This document shows positions 8,600 through 18,164 of a stretch of 64,000 nt of DNA, in pieces (within the stretch, counting starts at the first letter, position 1; each line of letters starts with the position of its first letter). The notes beneath the pieces were generated by a model. The model did no database searches, was not told the origin of the DNA, and saw only the letters and a program-made list of their open reading frames with translations. The stretch lies in NCBI RefSeq assembly GCF_021261315.1, contig NZ_JAJSAX010000002.1:799000-862999 (forward strand), in the 5' to 3' direction. Origin of the DNA: Epilithonimonas sp. JDS (GTDB lineage Bacteria > Bacteroidota > Bacteroidia > Flavobacteriales > Weeksellaceae). The position numbers were made by a program, and so were the translations under genes.

Positions 8600-9124
8600 T
8601 TATTTCAAATTAAAGTTGAAACCTACAATTACGGCTCCTACAGTTTCTTTTCCAATACCCGGATGATCATCATAGTATCTTCTGTCATATTTTCCAGAGA
8701 TACTTTGGTAACCTACATAAAGTTCACCAACAGGCATATTGTACATAAACTTTGGAAGAGCATACAAACCTCCGTTCACATTGTCATTGGTTGAGATTCC
8801 GTAACCTAAGTCTAAACCAACTGCTATAGGAGCTCCATTAAATGAATACTTACCTGAAACGGCAACCGGAATAAATCCGAAATCATCACCTTTGTAAGAT
8901 GCGTTCCCATATCTGTAACTTTTTGCTACGTAATGAGAATATCCAGTGGCGATACCTAAATCAAAATTCTTAGCAAGATTCCACCTGTAGGCAGCATCAA
9001 GACCTAATGTAAAGTCAGAGTTTCCAGTGGTTGGCGCACCAATGTGAGCACCTAATTTAAAACCTTCCTGTGCTTGGGTAAACCCAAAAACTGCAATAGC
9101 TGCAGCTACAAATATCTTTTTCAT
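8600..9124 (-). CDS. Small outer-membrane beta-barrel protein
   Basis: The 174-residue protein has a clear signal peptide (MKKIFVAAAIAVFGFTQAQ). The rest alternates short amphipathic strands rich in G, Y and N, and ends F-N-F-N-L-K, as outer-membrane barrels do. It resembles the porin-family or OmpW/OmpA-barrel-like proteins of Flavobacteriia and would form about eight strands. No substrate can be inferred. It is a single gene with a terminator at 8551-8580 and lies between the transketolase operon and phoH, all on the same strand. Confidence 0.7.
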   Translation of the reverse strand: MKKIFVAAAIAVFGFTQAQEGFKLGAHIGAPTTGNSDFTLGLDAAYRWNLAKNFDLGIATGYSHYVAKSYRYGNASYKGDDFGFIPVAVSGKYSFNGAPIAVGLDLGYGISTNDNVNGGLYALPKFMYNMPVGELYVGYQSISGKYDRRYYDDHPGIGKETVGAVIVGFNFNLK

Positions 9125-9177
9125 AGTTTAAAAATTTATTCAGGTTCACCTTTACAAGTTCTATACCAAAATAAATT

Positions 9178-10125
9178 TTATTTTCTCTCTATGCTGTTGT
9201 ATGCCATAATAATTTTCTTTACTACAGGGTGTCTCACAACATCTTCTTCTGTCAAATGAACGAAACCAATTTCCTCTACATCCTTCAAAATAGTCATCGA
9301 TTCCTTGAGTCCTGATTGCTGATTTTTCGGTAAATCGATTTGACTTGGGTCGCCTGTGATGATGAATTTGGCATTCATTCCCATTCTGGTCAGGAACATT
9401 TTCATTTGGGAATGAGTCGTGTTTTGGGCTTCATCCAAAATTACAAAAGCTTCGTCCAGGGTTCTACCTCTCATAAATGCCAAAGGTGCGACTTCGATAA
9501 TTCTTTTTTCCATATAACCTTCCAGCTTTTCGTGTGGAATCATATCTCTCAAAGCATCATAAAGAGGCTGCATATATGGATCTAATTTTTCCTTCAGATC
9601 GCCGGGAAGGAAACCGAGACTTTCTCCCGCTTCAACCGCCGGTCTTGTCAAAATAATTCTTTTCACTTCTTTATCACGGAGTGCTCTTACAGCTAATGCA
9701 ACACTGGTGTAAGTTTTCCCTGTTCCCGCCGGACCAATCGCAAAGACCATATCTTTCTTCTCAGAAACTTTGACTAGTTTTTTAAGATTGGTCGTTTTCG
9801 CTTTGATGACTTTTCCGTTGACGCCTTTTACAATGATATCCTGATCGAAAACCAATTGCTTTTCAGAATCGTCCTTCAGTTTGAGAAGAGATTCCAGTTG
9901 TTTTACCTCAAGGGAATTGTGCTTGGAAATATAATCCGAAACATCATCCAGTTTTTTCTTCAGCAAATCCAAAGTTTCGCGGTTCCCCATTGCAAAAACA
10001 AAATTGTCTCTGCCTGTGATCTTAAGTGTTGGAAAACTGGATTTTATCAGATTGAAATTTTGATTCTGAACACCATAAAACGTTTTGGTGTTTATGCCTT
10101 CAAGTTCATAATTTATTTCGAACAT
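9178..10125 (-). CDS. phoH: PhoH-family ATPase
   Basis: The 315-residue protein has an N-terminal KH-like region (residues about 1-110) and a PhoH ATPase domain. Walker A is G-P-A-G-T-G-K-T, Walker B is AFVILDEAQN, and ILTRPAVEAGESLGFLPGD and FIITGDPSQIDLP are family signatures. PhoH proteins are cytoplasmic ATPases linked to RNA metabolism and phosphate stress; the precise role here is inferred from the family only. A promoter at 10150-10157 lies 24 bp upstream. The gene is monocistronic and divergent from the SAM-hydrolase gene. Confidence 0.9.
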   Translation of the reverse strand: MFEINYELEGINTKTFYGVQNQNFNLIKSSFPTLKITGRDNFVFAMGNRETLDLLKKKLDDVSDYISKHNSLEVKQLESLLKLKDDSEKQLVFDQDIIVKGVNGKVIKAKTTNLKKLVKVSEKKDMVFAIGPAGTGKTYTSVALAVRALRDKEVKRIILTRPAVEAGESLGFLPGDLKEKLDPYMQPLYDALRDMIPHEKLEGYMEKRIIEVAPLAFMRGRTLDEAFVILDEAQNTTHSQMKMFLTRMGMNAKFIITGDPSQIDLPKNQQSGLKESMTILKDVEEIGFVHLTEEDVVRHPVVKKIIMAYNSIERK

Positions 10126-10149
10126 AAATAATATTAGTGGTTAGTCTAA

Positions 10150-10157
10150 CAAATATA
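10150..10157 (-). promoter_or_regulatory. -7 promoter element for phoH
   Basis: The minus strand reads TATATTTG, an exact TAnnTTTG, 24 bases before the phoH ATG. Confidence 0.6.
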
Positions 10158-10202
10158 TGAATAGATTTGATACGATATTAGTCTTTAAAAATTGAATTAT
10201 AT

Positions 10203-10210
10203 TAAATTTG
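10203..10210 (+). promoter_or_regulatory. -7 promoter element for the SAM-hydrolase gene
   Basis: TAAATTTG lies 16 bases before the ATG at 10227, with another promoter diverging toward phoH 45 bp away. Confidence 0.6.
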
Positions 10211-10226
10211 CAATAAATACATAAAT

Positions 10227-11054
10227 ATGTCAGTCATTACGCTCACTTCAGATTACGGACTTGTGGACCACCGCGTCGCAAGTATGAAAGGTAAAATCCT
10301 AAGCTGGAGCGAAGAAGTGAAAGTGGTTGACATCACGCATAATATTACGGCTTACAACCTATTACAAACGGCGTACATTGTTCGCAATGCTTATAAATTT
10401 TTCCCGGAAGGCAGTATTCACATTATTGCTGTGGATAGTTTTTATCACAAATCGAGGAAAAATATCATTGCCAAGGTAGATGGACATTATTTCATTTCGG
10501 CCGATAACGGGATCACAAATCTGATGTTTTTCGATATAAAACCGGAAGCAATTTATGAGATTACTCTTAATAACCGTTTCGATGACAAAGTGATTTTCCC
10601 GGCAACGGAAATCTTCGTTCCTGCCGCGATGCATCTTTATAAGGGCGGACTGCCGGAAGTGATAGGAAGAAAAATTAAATCCATCAAGGATGTTTCTTTC
10701 CCAAGAGCCATTTACAACGAAGCCGAAAAAATGATCGTTGGCGAAGTGATGTATATTGATAATTTCGGGAATGTGGTCTCTAATATCAGCAGGAAGTTTT
10801 TTGAAAAATATGCTTTGATCTCGGGAAAATTTACGGTTAAATTCCGGAATATTGTGTCTTCAAAAGTATCAGATCAATATACGGATCTGGTTACAGACTG
10901 GGATCGTGAGCAGGAATCTCACGGGAAATCATCGGTTATCTTCAACGATGCGGATCTTTTGGAAATTACAATTTACAAAGGCAACGTTTCGAATGGCGCC
11001 TCTTCTCTTTTCGGGATGAGCACGGGAGAAAAAATCTATGTAGAATTTGAATAA
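10227..11054 (+). CDS. SAM hydroxide adenosyltransferase (DUF62) family protein
   Basis: The 275-residue protein matches the two-domain DUF62 family, whose characterised members hydrolyse S-adenosylmethionine to adenosine and methionine using water/hydroxide. The N-terminal segment T-S-D-Y-G-L-x-D-x-x-V-A-x-M-K-G and the C-terminal D-N-F-G-N-V-V-S-N are visible, with DITHNI supplying a histidine. The usual VVDPGVG stretch is altered to AVDSFYH, followed by S-R-K. Conserved D, R and H positions are still present, so activity is likely but not certain. It is not a fluorinase on this evidence. The transcript ends at the hairpin 11057-11081. Confidence 0.85.
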   Translation: MSVITLTSDYGLVDHRVASMKGKILSWSEEVKVVDITHNITAYNLLQTAYIVRNAYKFFPEGSIHIIAVDSFYHKSRKNIIAKVDGHYFISADNGITNLMFFDIKPEAIYEITLNNRFDDKVIFPATEIFVPAAMHLYKGGLPEVIGRKIKSIKDVSFPRAIYNEAEKMIVGEVMYIDNFGNVVSNISRKFFEKYALISGKFTVKFRNIVSSKVSDQYTDLVTDWDREQESHGKSSVIFNDADLLEITIYKGNVSNGASSLFGMSTGEKIYVEFE

Positions 11055-11056
11055 AA

Positions 11057-11081
11057 AAAACCGACATTGCTGTCGGTTTTT
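11057..11081 (+). terminator. Terminator after the SAM-hydrolase gene
   Basis: AAACCGACA and TGTCGGTTT pair around TTGC and run into Ts. The convergent protease gene ends 22 bp away and may share it. Confidence 0.8.
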
Positions 11082-11102
11082 ATCATTATTGATTTAATAT
11101 TT

Positions 11103-13250
11103 TTATTGTTTGATCAAATTCTTGCTGAAAGTATCGTTAGCCGTTTTGATTTTCACAACATAATTTCCGGCTTTAAGTCTGGAAACATCGAATGTATTTT
11201 TAGATACACTTTCGGCATCAAACTGTTTTACCAATTTCCCGGAGATGTCATAAACCTCAACTGAATTAATTTTTGAAATTCCTTTCAAAGTAAATTGATT
11301 CTTAACCGGATTTGGAGACAGTGAAATATCTTTAGAATTCTTCACATCATCCACAGCCATAAATGTGCAGCTGAAATTAGCTTTGAAACCTGGTCTGGTC
11401 TGGCCAGTAAAAGATCTGAAAGTAATTGTAATTGCACCACTTTCGTGAGTAGATTCGTAAGCTGCTGGAATGGTATTTCCTGTCAATTTCGCTGCACCAG
11501 AAAATACAGGAGAAGTTGAAGTCCCATTTCTCATTGTGATATAATCCGCTTCATTCAGGTCAAATTGTGAGAATGTAATTTTGAGTTTTTGAGAAGGATC
11601 GTTTGGATAGAACGTCTTTGTCCAGGTCTCATTATTTGAATAGTTAGCATTTTCTCCACCCGTATCAGTCACGGTTTTGCCACACCAGTTGTCACCAGTC
11701 AGGATAACCAAAGATCTCTGATACAGTGGGGAACAATCTGTTCCGACTTCTACTTTATAAAATATGTTTGATGACAATCCTGTAATATCAAACACTTTTG
11801 TATTGGTTGTCCCAGATTTTACGATAGTTCCGTCCATTGTAGAAACTCTGTATTTCCAGGAAGTAGATGTATTATCTGCAATGGTAACGGTAGCCGTACT
11901 TTCGGATACATTAGTCACCGTCATATTTGTCAATGTCACATCGCAAGATTTAGAACAATCGCCGCTCATACAAGCTTTGGAATCAATTGTCTGTCTGATA
12001 AGATCTCCCGGCTGCTGTCCGAACCCGTTTGCAAAACTAATTCCTACAGAACCTACCAAATGGCAGTAACTCATAATGGTTCCTTTGGTAGTTGTCGGAA
12101 GAGGCCCATCACATCCTTCATCATTTCCAGACGCCGGTCCGCAACCGTCTATTGCTGTATTATTACCATTCCAAGCGCAAGCGTGGGTGTGAGGTGAACC
12201 TAGATTATGACCAAGCTCGTGAGTCATCGCTTCGATGTTCCAGGAATAAGTTGGAACAGCGACATTCTGGTTATTAACGCCACAGTAAGAATATTTATAA
12301 GTTCCACACAATGCGTCCACATAAGCAACACTTGTAGTAGCTGGATTTCTGATTAATTGTGCAAGATCTCCGTTAAAAGTGGTTCTTGTAGTTCTAAACT
12401 GATTAAGAATGGTACCAGGCTGTCCGGAATAAGGATCAGTTGTAGTCCAGGTAAATGTGGAGCTCATTGCAATATTTACATTCTCATTATCATATAATGT
12501 TTTGATATTATTGAATAAAGCAGTTACCCAGTTATTAACGGTAGTAACATTTGACCCATTCTGAGTGTATGGTCCATAACCAATCTCAAAATAAATTCTT
12601 ACACAGTTCGCAGTCAATTTATTAGACTTCTGTTTGTAGGGATCAAAAGAAATTTTCTTTGCTGTATTTTCCGGAAGTTGGTCTGCACTACATGAGAAAG
12701 GATTTTTAGATTTCAATTTGTAATCGCTGTAAGAAACGAAATTCTGAGAATCTTTTGTTTTTCCTAAAACAATATTTCCGAATTCATTAGTAGAAGCAAC
12801 GCCAACAATATCATTATCAAAGAAACTGAAAGCAACGATAGAACTGTTATCGCCTTTAATAATCCCTTGGTAGTAGACACCTGGCGTATAAGCCTTGATG
12901 CCCTTATCCGTTTCTACCTGGAAATCATTTGTAAGAATATTATTTTTAACCAATTCCACTGTCACCTCACGGTTTTCGAAAGGAAAGGTAAGTTCCATTG
13001 CCTGTGGTTTTTCATCCACAATCTTTTGCAGTTCCGCAGACTTCAACTGCATCACCGTTACATCCGATGCTTCATTTTTATAAATGTTCGCATTTTTGGA
13101 GTCTACATCTTTCGTAAAGGGGCTAAACTTTACAAAGCTTCTGTTTTTTACTTTTTGATCTGCTACTTTTTGAGCTATCGGTTTCAGATTCTGCGCAAAT
13201 CCAAAAATCATCATTGAGACTGAAAATAATAGCTGTAAAATTCTCTTCAT
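11103..13250 (-). CDS. Secreted zinc metalloprotease with T9SS sorting domain, paralogue 1
   Basis: The protein has about 715 residues from the ATG at 13250; an 18-codon upstream extension is rejected because the signal peptide (MKRILQLLFSVSMMIFGFAQ) starts here. A propeptide-like N-terminal region is followed by a reprolysin-type catalytic domain with T-H-E-L-G-H-N-L-G-S-P-H near residue 344 and a later MSYC methionine turn. Next come a fibronectin-III-like domain, a CUB-like domain and a C-terminal type IX sorting domain (LSPNPVKNQF, then L-K-A-G-N-Y-V-V-K-I). It would be exported across the outer membrane and digest extracellular protein. Two paralogues lie directly upstream on the same strand. 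Confidence 0.9.
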   Translation of the reverse strand: MKRILQLLFSVSMMIFGFAQNLKPIAQKVADQKVKNRSFVKFSPFTKDVDSKNANIYKNEASDVTVMQLKSAELQKIVDEKPQAMELTFPFENREVTVELVKNNILTNDFQVETDKGIKAYTPGVYYQGIIKGDNSSIVAFSFFDNDIVGVASTNEFGNIVLGKTKDSQNFVSYSDYKLKSKNPFSCSADQLPENTAKKISFDPYKQKSNKLTANCVRIYFEIGYGPYTQNGSNVTTVNNWVTALFNNIKTLYDNENVNIAMSSTFTWTTTDPYSGQPGTILNQFRTTRTTFNGDLAQLIRNPATTSVAYVDALCGTYKYSYCGVNNQNVAVPTYSWNIEAMTHELGHNLGSPHTHACAWNGNNTAIDGCGPASGNDEGCDGPLPTTTKGTIMSYCHLVGSVGISFANGFGQQPGDLIRQTIDSKACMSGDCSKSCDVTLTNMTVTNVSESTATVTIADNTSTSWKYRVSTMDGTIVKSGTTNTKVFDITGLSSNIFYKVEVGTDCSPLYQRSLVILTGDNWCGKTVTDTGGENANYSNNETWTKTFYPNDPSQKLKITFSQFDLNEADYITMRNGTSTSPVFSGAAKLTGNTIPAAYESTHESGAITITFRSFTGQTRPGFKANFSCTFMAVDDVKNSKDISLSPNPVKNQFTLKGISKINSVEVYDISGKLVKQFDAESVSKNTFDVSRLKAGNYVVKIKTANDTFSKNLIKQ

Positions 13251-13424
13251 AATTATAACATTAAATTTATGATACAAAAAAAGCGTTTTTTTTCCAAAAT
13301 TCACTTCAAATTGTAAATTTTAACTCTAATAATTTAATTAAAATATTATTGTCAAATCGACTTTTATATTCTCATTAGTGAAAATTATTATCAATTAGTT
13401 GCAATTATTATATATTTATTCAAA

Positions 13425-13458
13425 AAAAAATAGCCAGAAAACTAAATCTGGCTATTTT
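13425..13458 (-). terminator. Terminator after protease paralogue 2
   Basis: AAAATAGCCAG pairs with CTGGCTATTTT; the minus-strand side ends in a T-run. It separates paralogues 1 and 2 transcriptionally. Confidence 0.8.
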
Positions 13459-13474
13459 AATTAATAATTAATTA

Positions 13475-15628
13475 TTATTCTTTAATCAGTTTCCTACTCA
13501 ACGTTTCTGTTAGTGTTTTGATAACGATGACGTAATTACCAATTTTCAGTTTCGAAACATTGTAATCGTTTTTAGAAATTGCCGCTGCATCAAACTCTCT
13601 AATTAATTTACCGGAATTATCAAAAACTTTTACCGACTCTATCTTATTGATTCCTTCAATCCTAAAATTACTCTTAACAGGGTTTGGAGACAGTAATAAA
13701 TCTTTAGAATTCTTCACGTCATCCACAGCTAAAACAGCGCAGCTAAGATTTGCTTTAAAACCTTTTGCAGTCACACCTTGATCTGATGAAAAAGTAACTG
13801 TAATTGCCCCAGTTGCATGAGTTGACTGGAATGAAGAAGGAAGTGAAGTTCCTGACATATTGCTAGCACCTGAGAAAGCAGGAGAATTAACAAGTCCGTT
13901 TCTAACTGTCAAGAAGTCATAGCCTTCTTCCAAGTCAAATTCCTGGAAAGTAATCTTCACTTTTTGATTGGCATTATCTGGATAAAAAGTTTTGGTCCAG
14001 CTTTCGCCATCTGTATAATTTGCATTCGCTCCGCCAGAATCTGTAATGGTTTTTCCACACCAGTCATCTTCTGTCAAAATAATTTGACTGCGTTGGTAAG
14101 CACTTGAACAATCAGTTCCAACTTCTACTTTATAGAATGTGTTTGGAGACAATCCGGTAATATTTACCGTTTTTGTACTTGTATTGCCAGACTTTACAAC
14201 GGTTCCGTCCATTTTGATTACTCTGTATTTCCATTGAGAAGAAACATTATCCGTAATTGTTGCCGTAAGACCAGTTTTAGTAATGTTGCTTACCGCCAGC
14301 GTACTAACTGTAATAGTACAAGCAGTCACACAATCTGTTCCAAGACAAGCTTTTGAATCCACAGTCTGTCTGATTAGCGCGCCAGGCTGTTCTCCGAAAC
14401 CTAAGGACATATTAATTCCAACTGAATTCAAGTGGCAATAACTCATTATTGTTCCTCCAGCGCTAGGAATTGGACCTACAAGATCACAACCTGTTTCCGG
14501 ATAACCAGCTAATGCGCCACAGCCGTCAATTGGTGTAGAATCTCCATTCCAGGCACAAGCATGGGTGTGAGGAGAACCTAATGCGTGTCCCATCTCGTGG
14601 GTCATTGCCATAATAGTCCAGGAATATGTTGGAACATTGCTATACGTCATATTGATACCGGAATAGGCATATTTGTTAGTTGAACAAAGCGAGTTCAGAT
14701 ATGCAACACTTGTCGTCGAAGGATAATTAACCAAATGCGCCAGATCGCCGTCGAAAGTTGGTCTGTTTGTTCTGAAAGCTGCAAGATTTTGGCTGTAAGT
14801 TCCTGTATACGGATCTGCAGTTTCCCAGATAAAAATAGTTTTTAGTGACATTTTCACGCCATCATTCACATATAAAGTATTGATATTGTTATGAACTGCC
14901 GAGATCCAGTTTGTAGTCGCTGCAACAGTAGATCCATTCTGCTGGAAAGGTTTGTTGCAAATTTCATAATAAACTCTTACACAAGAATTCGTCACTAAAG
15001 GCGCTTTGGAAGAGGGTTTGTAATTGATTTTCTGTTTTTCGTTTTCCATCATCTCATCTGCAGCACAAATGAATGGATTTTTGCCAGTCAGTTTCTGATC
15101 ATTATAAACCACAAAATCTTCTGAATTAATGGCTTTTCCTAAAGTTACATTTCCGATATTCGGAGCAGATGCAACGCCCACAACATCATTATCAAAGAAA
15201 CTAAAAGCAACCACGGATCTGTTATCACCCTTAATGATTCCGCGATAGAAAACACCCTTCTTGTAATCCGTTACTACTTTTTTATTGGTTTCAACTTTGA
15301 AATCATTGGAATAGATGTCCACTTTTACCATTTCAACAGTCAGTTCTCTGTCTTCAAACGGGAAAGTCATTTCCACAGCTTCGGGTCTTTCTGCCAAAAT
15401 TCCGGAAAGTTTTTTGCTGTCCAGTTTCAAAACTCTTGCATCTCTTGCGGCCTGTTGGTAAGAGGCTTGTTTCCCACCACTGTTATCCAAACTAAACAGA
15501 CTTAGCGACTTGAATGCTACTTTCTGCGCCTGATAATCATTAACTTCTTTAGCTATTGGTCTAAGTGTTTGAGCAAACCCCAAAACACCTAAAATCAAGA
15601 ACACAAACGATTGTAATCTTTTCTTCAT
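13475..15628 (-). CDS. Secreted zinc metalloprotease with T9SS sorting domain, paralogue 2
   Basis: The 717-residue protein has the same order as its neighbours: signal peptide (ending G-F-A-Q), propeptide, reprolysin-like catalytic domain with H-E-M-G-H-A-L-G-S-P-H and IMSYCHL, fibronectin-III-like domain, CUB-like domain (starting DDWCGKTITDSGG) and a type IX C-terminal domain (LLSPNPVKSNF). Its N-terminal third is nearly the same as in paralogue 3 (TLRPIAKEVNDY in both), so these two are the more recent duplicates. It has its own terminator at 13425-13458, so each copy is probably expressed on its own. Confidence 0.9.
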   Translation of the reverse strand: MKKRLQSFVFLILGVLGFAQTLRPIAKEVNDYQAQKVAFKSLSLFSLDNSGGKQASYQQAARDARVLKLDSKKLSGILAERPEAVEMTFPFEDRELTVEMVKVDIYSNDFKVETNKKVVTDYKKGVFYRGIIKGDNRSVVAFSFFDNDVVGVASAPNIGNVTLGKAINSEDFVVYNDQKLTGKNPFICAADEMMENEKQKINYKPSSKAPLVTNSCVRVYYEICNKPFQQNGSTVAATTNWISAVHNNINTLYVNDGVKMSLKTIFIWETADPYTGTYSQNLAAFRTNRPTFDGDLAHLVNYPSTTSVAYLNSLCSTNKYAYSGINMTYSNVPTYSWTIMAMTHEMGHALGSPHTHACAWNGDSTPIDGCGALAGYPETGCDLVGPIPSAGGTIMSYCHLNSVGINMSLGFGEQPGALIRQTVDSKACLGTDCVTACTITVSTLAVSNITKTGLTATITDNVSSQWKYRVIKMDGTVVKSGNTSTKTVNITGLSPNTFYKVEVGTDCSSAYQRSQIILTEDDWCGKTITDSGGANANYTDGESWTKTFYPDNANQKVKITFQEFDLEEGYDFLTVRNGLVNSPAFSGASNMSGTSLPSSFQSTHATGAITVTFSSDQGVTAKGFKANLSCAVLAVDDVKNSKDLLLSPNPVKSNFRIEGINKIESVKVFDNSGKLIREFDAAAISKNDYNVSKLKIGNYVIVIKTLTETLSRKLIKE

Positions 15629-15782
15629 ACTTTTAATTTTATTTATTTAGTACAAAATAAGCATTTTAAATTGGAATTCTATTTTAATATTTGAATTTTA
15701 ACTATTTAATGACAATACTTAAATTCAGAAAAACCTATCACTGAATAAAAGCCATCTTTAATTTGGGATTACGAGCAAAAAA

Positions 15783-15809
15783 AATAGTCCAAAAATTAAT
15801 TTGGACTAT
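15783..15809 (-). terminator. Terminator after protease paralogue 3
   Basis: ATAGTCCAAA pairs with TTTGGACTAT, flanked by an A-run on the plus strand (a T-run in the transcript). Confidence 0.7.
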
Positions 15810-15829
15810 CAACAACTGATGATAAATTA

Positions 15830-18016
15830 TTATTCTTTAATAAGTTTTTTGCTAAATGTATCTTTATCTGTTTTGATCATTATCAAATAATTACCGGATT
15901 TCAATTTAGAAACATCGTAAATGTTTTCCAAAACCGAAGCTTTGTCAAATTCCTTGACCAGCTTTCCGGAAAGATCTAAAACTTTGACAGAAACAACTTT
16001 TGCAATACCATTGAGAACAAACTGATTTTTAACAGGATTTGGAGACAATGAAAAATCTCTGGAACCCGCAACATCATCGATACCTAATGTTGTGCAGCTC
16101 AACAAGGCTTTGAAACCTGCAGTATTAATGGTTGCATCTGACCTGAAAACCAGAGTGATTGCTCCCGTTGAATGAGTAGATTCAAAAGGACCTCTTATAA
16201 ATGTTCCTGTCATATTATTCCCACCAGGAAAAACCGGAGAATCTGCATTAGGCCCATTCCTTACAGTCAGGAAATCTTTGCTTTGCTGAAGATTAAACTC
16301 CTGAATCGTGATTTTTACTTTCTGATTTGGCGAATCCGGATAGAAAGTTTTTGTCCAGAATTCGTTATCCGAGTAATTAGCAATTGCGCCCCCGGAATCC
16401 GTTATGATTTTTCCGCACCAGTCATCATCAGTTAAAACAATTTGCGACATCTGATAACTACCGGAACATGCAGTACCAACCTCTATTTTATAAAAAGTTC
16501 CAGGCAAAAGACCAGTGATCACAAAAGAATTGCTAGCAGCTTCATTACCAGATTGCAATAGTTCTCCGCTGACCGACAGAACCCTGTAGCTCCACTGAGC
16601 ATCCGTAACAGATAACGCTGTATTAACATTGACAGATATAGAATTTTTAGTAGTATCACCTAAAGAAAAAACAGTTGAACCAGAAGTACAAGCATTTGTA
16701 CAGTCTTGTACAAGGCAAGACTTGGAATCAACAGTTGTTCTTATCCGTGCTGATGGCTGTTCTCCAAAACCATTTGAAAAATTAATACCGATCTCGGGCA
16801 TTAGGTGGCAATAACTCATAATAGTTCCTCCATTTGTGGGAAGGACATCAGATGTACATGTTAAGCCTTCACTAACAATAATAGCTGGTCTTGCAGTAGG
16901 TCCACACCAATCTATAGGTGTATTGTTTCCGTTCCAGGCACAAGAGTGTGTATGAGGCGAACCCAGCGAATGTCCCATCTCGTGAGTCATTGCCATAATA
17001 GTCCAGGAGTAAGTAGGAATATTTTCATAAGTGATATTGATTCCGGAATATGCATATCGGTAATTTCCACACAAAGAATTTAGGTATGCTACACTTGTGG
17101 TAGATGGATAATTGATCAAATGAGCAAGATCGCCATCAAAAAATTGTCTATTAATACTGAACATATAAAGATTTTCATCATAAGTACCGGTATATGGATC
17201 TGCAGTTTCCCAGATAAAAACTTTTTTCAGAGACATTTTAACACCATCATTCACGTAAAGTGTATTGATATTGTTATGTACCGCAGATATCCAGTTTACA
17301 GTATTTGCAACGCTGGAGCCATTTTCTATAAACGGCTTATTACAAATTTCATAATAGATGCGCACACAATTATTGGTTACTTCTGGTGCTTTTGAATTTT
17401 TGGGATCAAAACTTATTTTCTGTTTTTCATTTTCCATTAATTCATCGACTCCACAAATGAAAGGATTGATTCCCGTCAGTTTCTGATCGTTATAAACCAC
17501 AAAATCTTCCGAATTTTTAGCTTTTCCTAAAGTTACATTTCCAATATTATGAGCAGACGCAACGCCGATCACATCATTATCAAAGAAACTAAAAGCTACT
17601 ACCGACTTATTATCGCCCTTGATAATTCCTCTGTAGAACACGCCTTTTTTATAATTGTCAACTTTCTTTTTATTGGTTTCAACTTTAAATTCCGGCGAAT
17701 AAATATCCACTTTTACCAATTCGACAGTTAATTCCCTGTCTTCAAACGGAAAAGTCATTTCGAGTGCTTCTGGTCTTTGCTTTAAAATATTTGAAAGTTT
17801 TTCAGTATTCAATTTCAAAACCCTGGCGTCTCTCGCAGCTAGTTGGTAAGAGGCTTGTTTTCCACTGCTTTCATCTAAAGTAAATAAACTTAGCGATTGG
17901 AAAGTGACTTTCTGAGAATGATAATCATTTACTTCTTTGGCAATGGGTCTCAGCGTTTGAGCGAAACCTAACAAACCAAGAAAAATGGCAAAAAGAAGGT
18001 GAAGTTTTGTCTTCAT
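15830..18016 (-). CDS. Secreted zinc metalloprotease with T9SS sorting domain, paralogue 3
   Basis: The 728-residue protein begins with a signal peptide (ending L-G-F-A-Q). The catalytic motif is H-E-M-G-H-S-L-G-S-P-H with the later MSYCHLMPEIG turn. It has an insertion of about ten residues after the zinc site (around ARPAIIVSEGLTCTSD) and a more divergent fibronectin-III-like domain than its paralogues. The CUB-like and type IX domains (LSPNPVKNQF) are intact and the last residues K-L-I-K-E match paralogue 2. It is first in the row of three. The differences lie in loops and the linker domain rather than the active site, suggesting shifted substrate preference. Confidence 0.9.
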   Translation of the reverse strand: MKTKLHLLFAIFLGLLGFAQTLRPIAKEVNDYHSQKVTFQSLSLFTLDESSGKQASYQLAARDARVLKLNTEKLSNILKQRPEALEMTFPFEDRELTVELVKVDIYSPEFKVETNKKKVDNYKKGVFYRGIIKGDNKSVVAFSFFDNDVIGVASAHNIGNVTLGKAKNSEDFVVYNDQKLTGINPFICGVDELMENEKQKISFDPKNSKAPEVTNNCVRIYYEICNKPFIENGSSVANTVNWISAVHNNINTLYVNDGVKMSLKKVFIWETADPYTGTYDENLYMFSINRQFFDGDLAHLINYPSTTSVAYLNSLCGNYRYAYSGINITYENIPTYSWTIMAMTHEMGHSLGSPHTHSCAWNGNNTPIDWCGPTARPAIIVSEGLTCTSDVLPTNGGTIMSYCHLMPEIGINFSNGFGEQPSARIRTTVDSKSCLVQDCTNACTSGSTVFSLGDTTKNSISVNVNTALSVTDAQWSYRVLSVSGELLQSGNEAASNSFVITGLLPGTFYKIEVGTACSGSYQMSQIVLTDDDWCGKIITDSGGAIANYSDNEFWTKTFYPDSPNQKVKITIQEFNLQQSKDFLTVRNGPNADSPVFPGGNNMTGTFIRGPFESTHSTGAITLVFRSDATINTAGFKALLSCTTLGIDDVAGSRDFSLSPNPVKNQFVLNGIAKVVSVKVLDLSGKLVKEFDKASVLENIYDVSKLKSGNYLIMIKTDKDTFSKKLIKE

Positions 18017-18142
18017 GTTGTTATTATTTTTTCTAAAAATAAAAATTATTATCGTAATATCAATTATATAAATGCTTTTTAAGTATTAATAATTCAAAAC
18101 ATGATCATTCAATTCCCTGTTTTATCTTCTGTCAATAAAAAG

Positions 18143-18150
18143 TATCTTTG
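18143..18150 (+). promoter_or_regulatory. -7 promoter element for the hemJ-like gene
   Basis: TATCTTTG, an exact TAnnTTTG, lies 14 bases before the ATG at 18165, leaving a very short 5' leader. Confidence 0.65.
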
Positions 18151-18164
18151 CAAAAATTTTCTTG

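Noticed and set aside
10227..11054. Fluorinase
   Set aside because: The family includes fluorinases, but the gene lacks any fluorometabolite context and the common bacterial activity is SAM hydrolysis.
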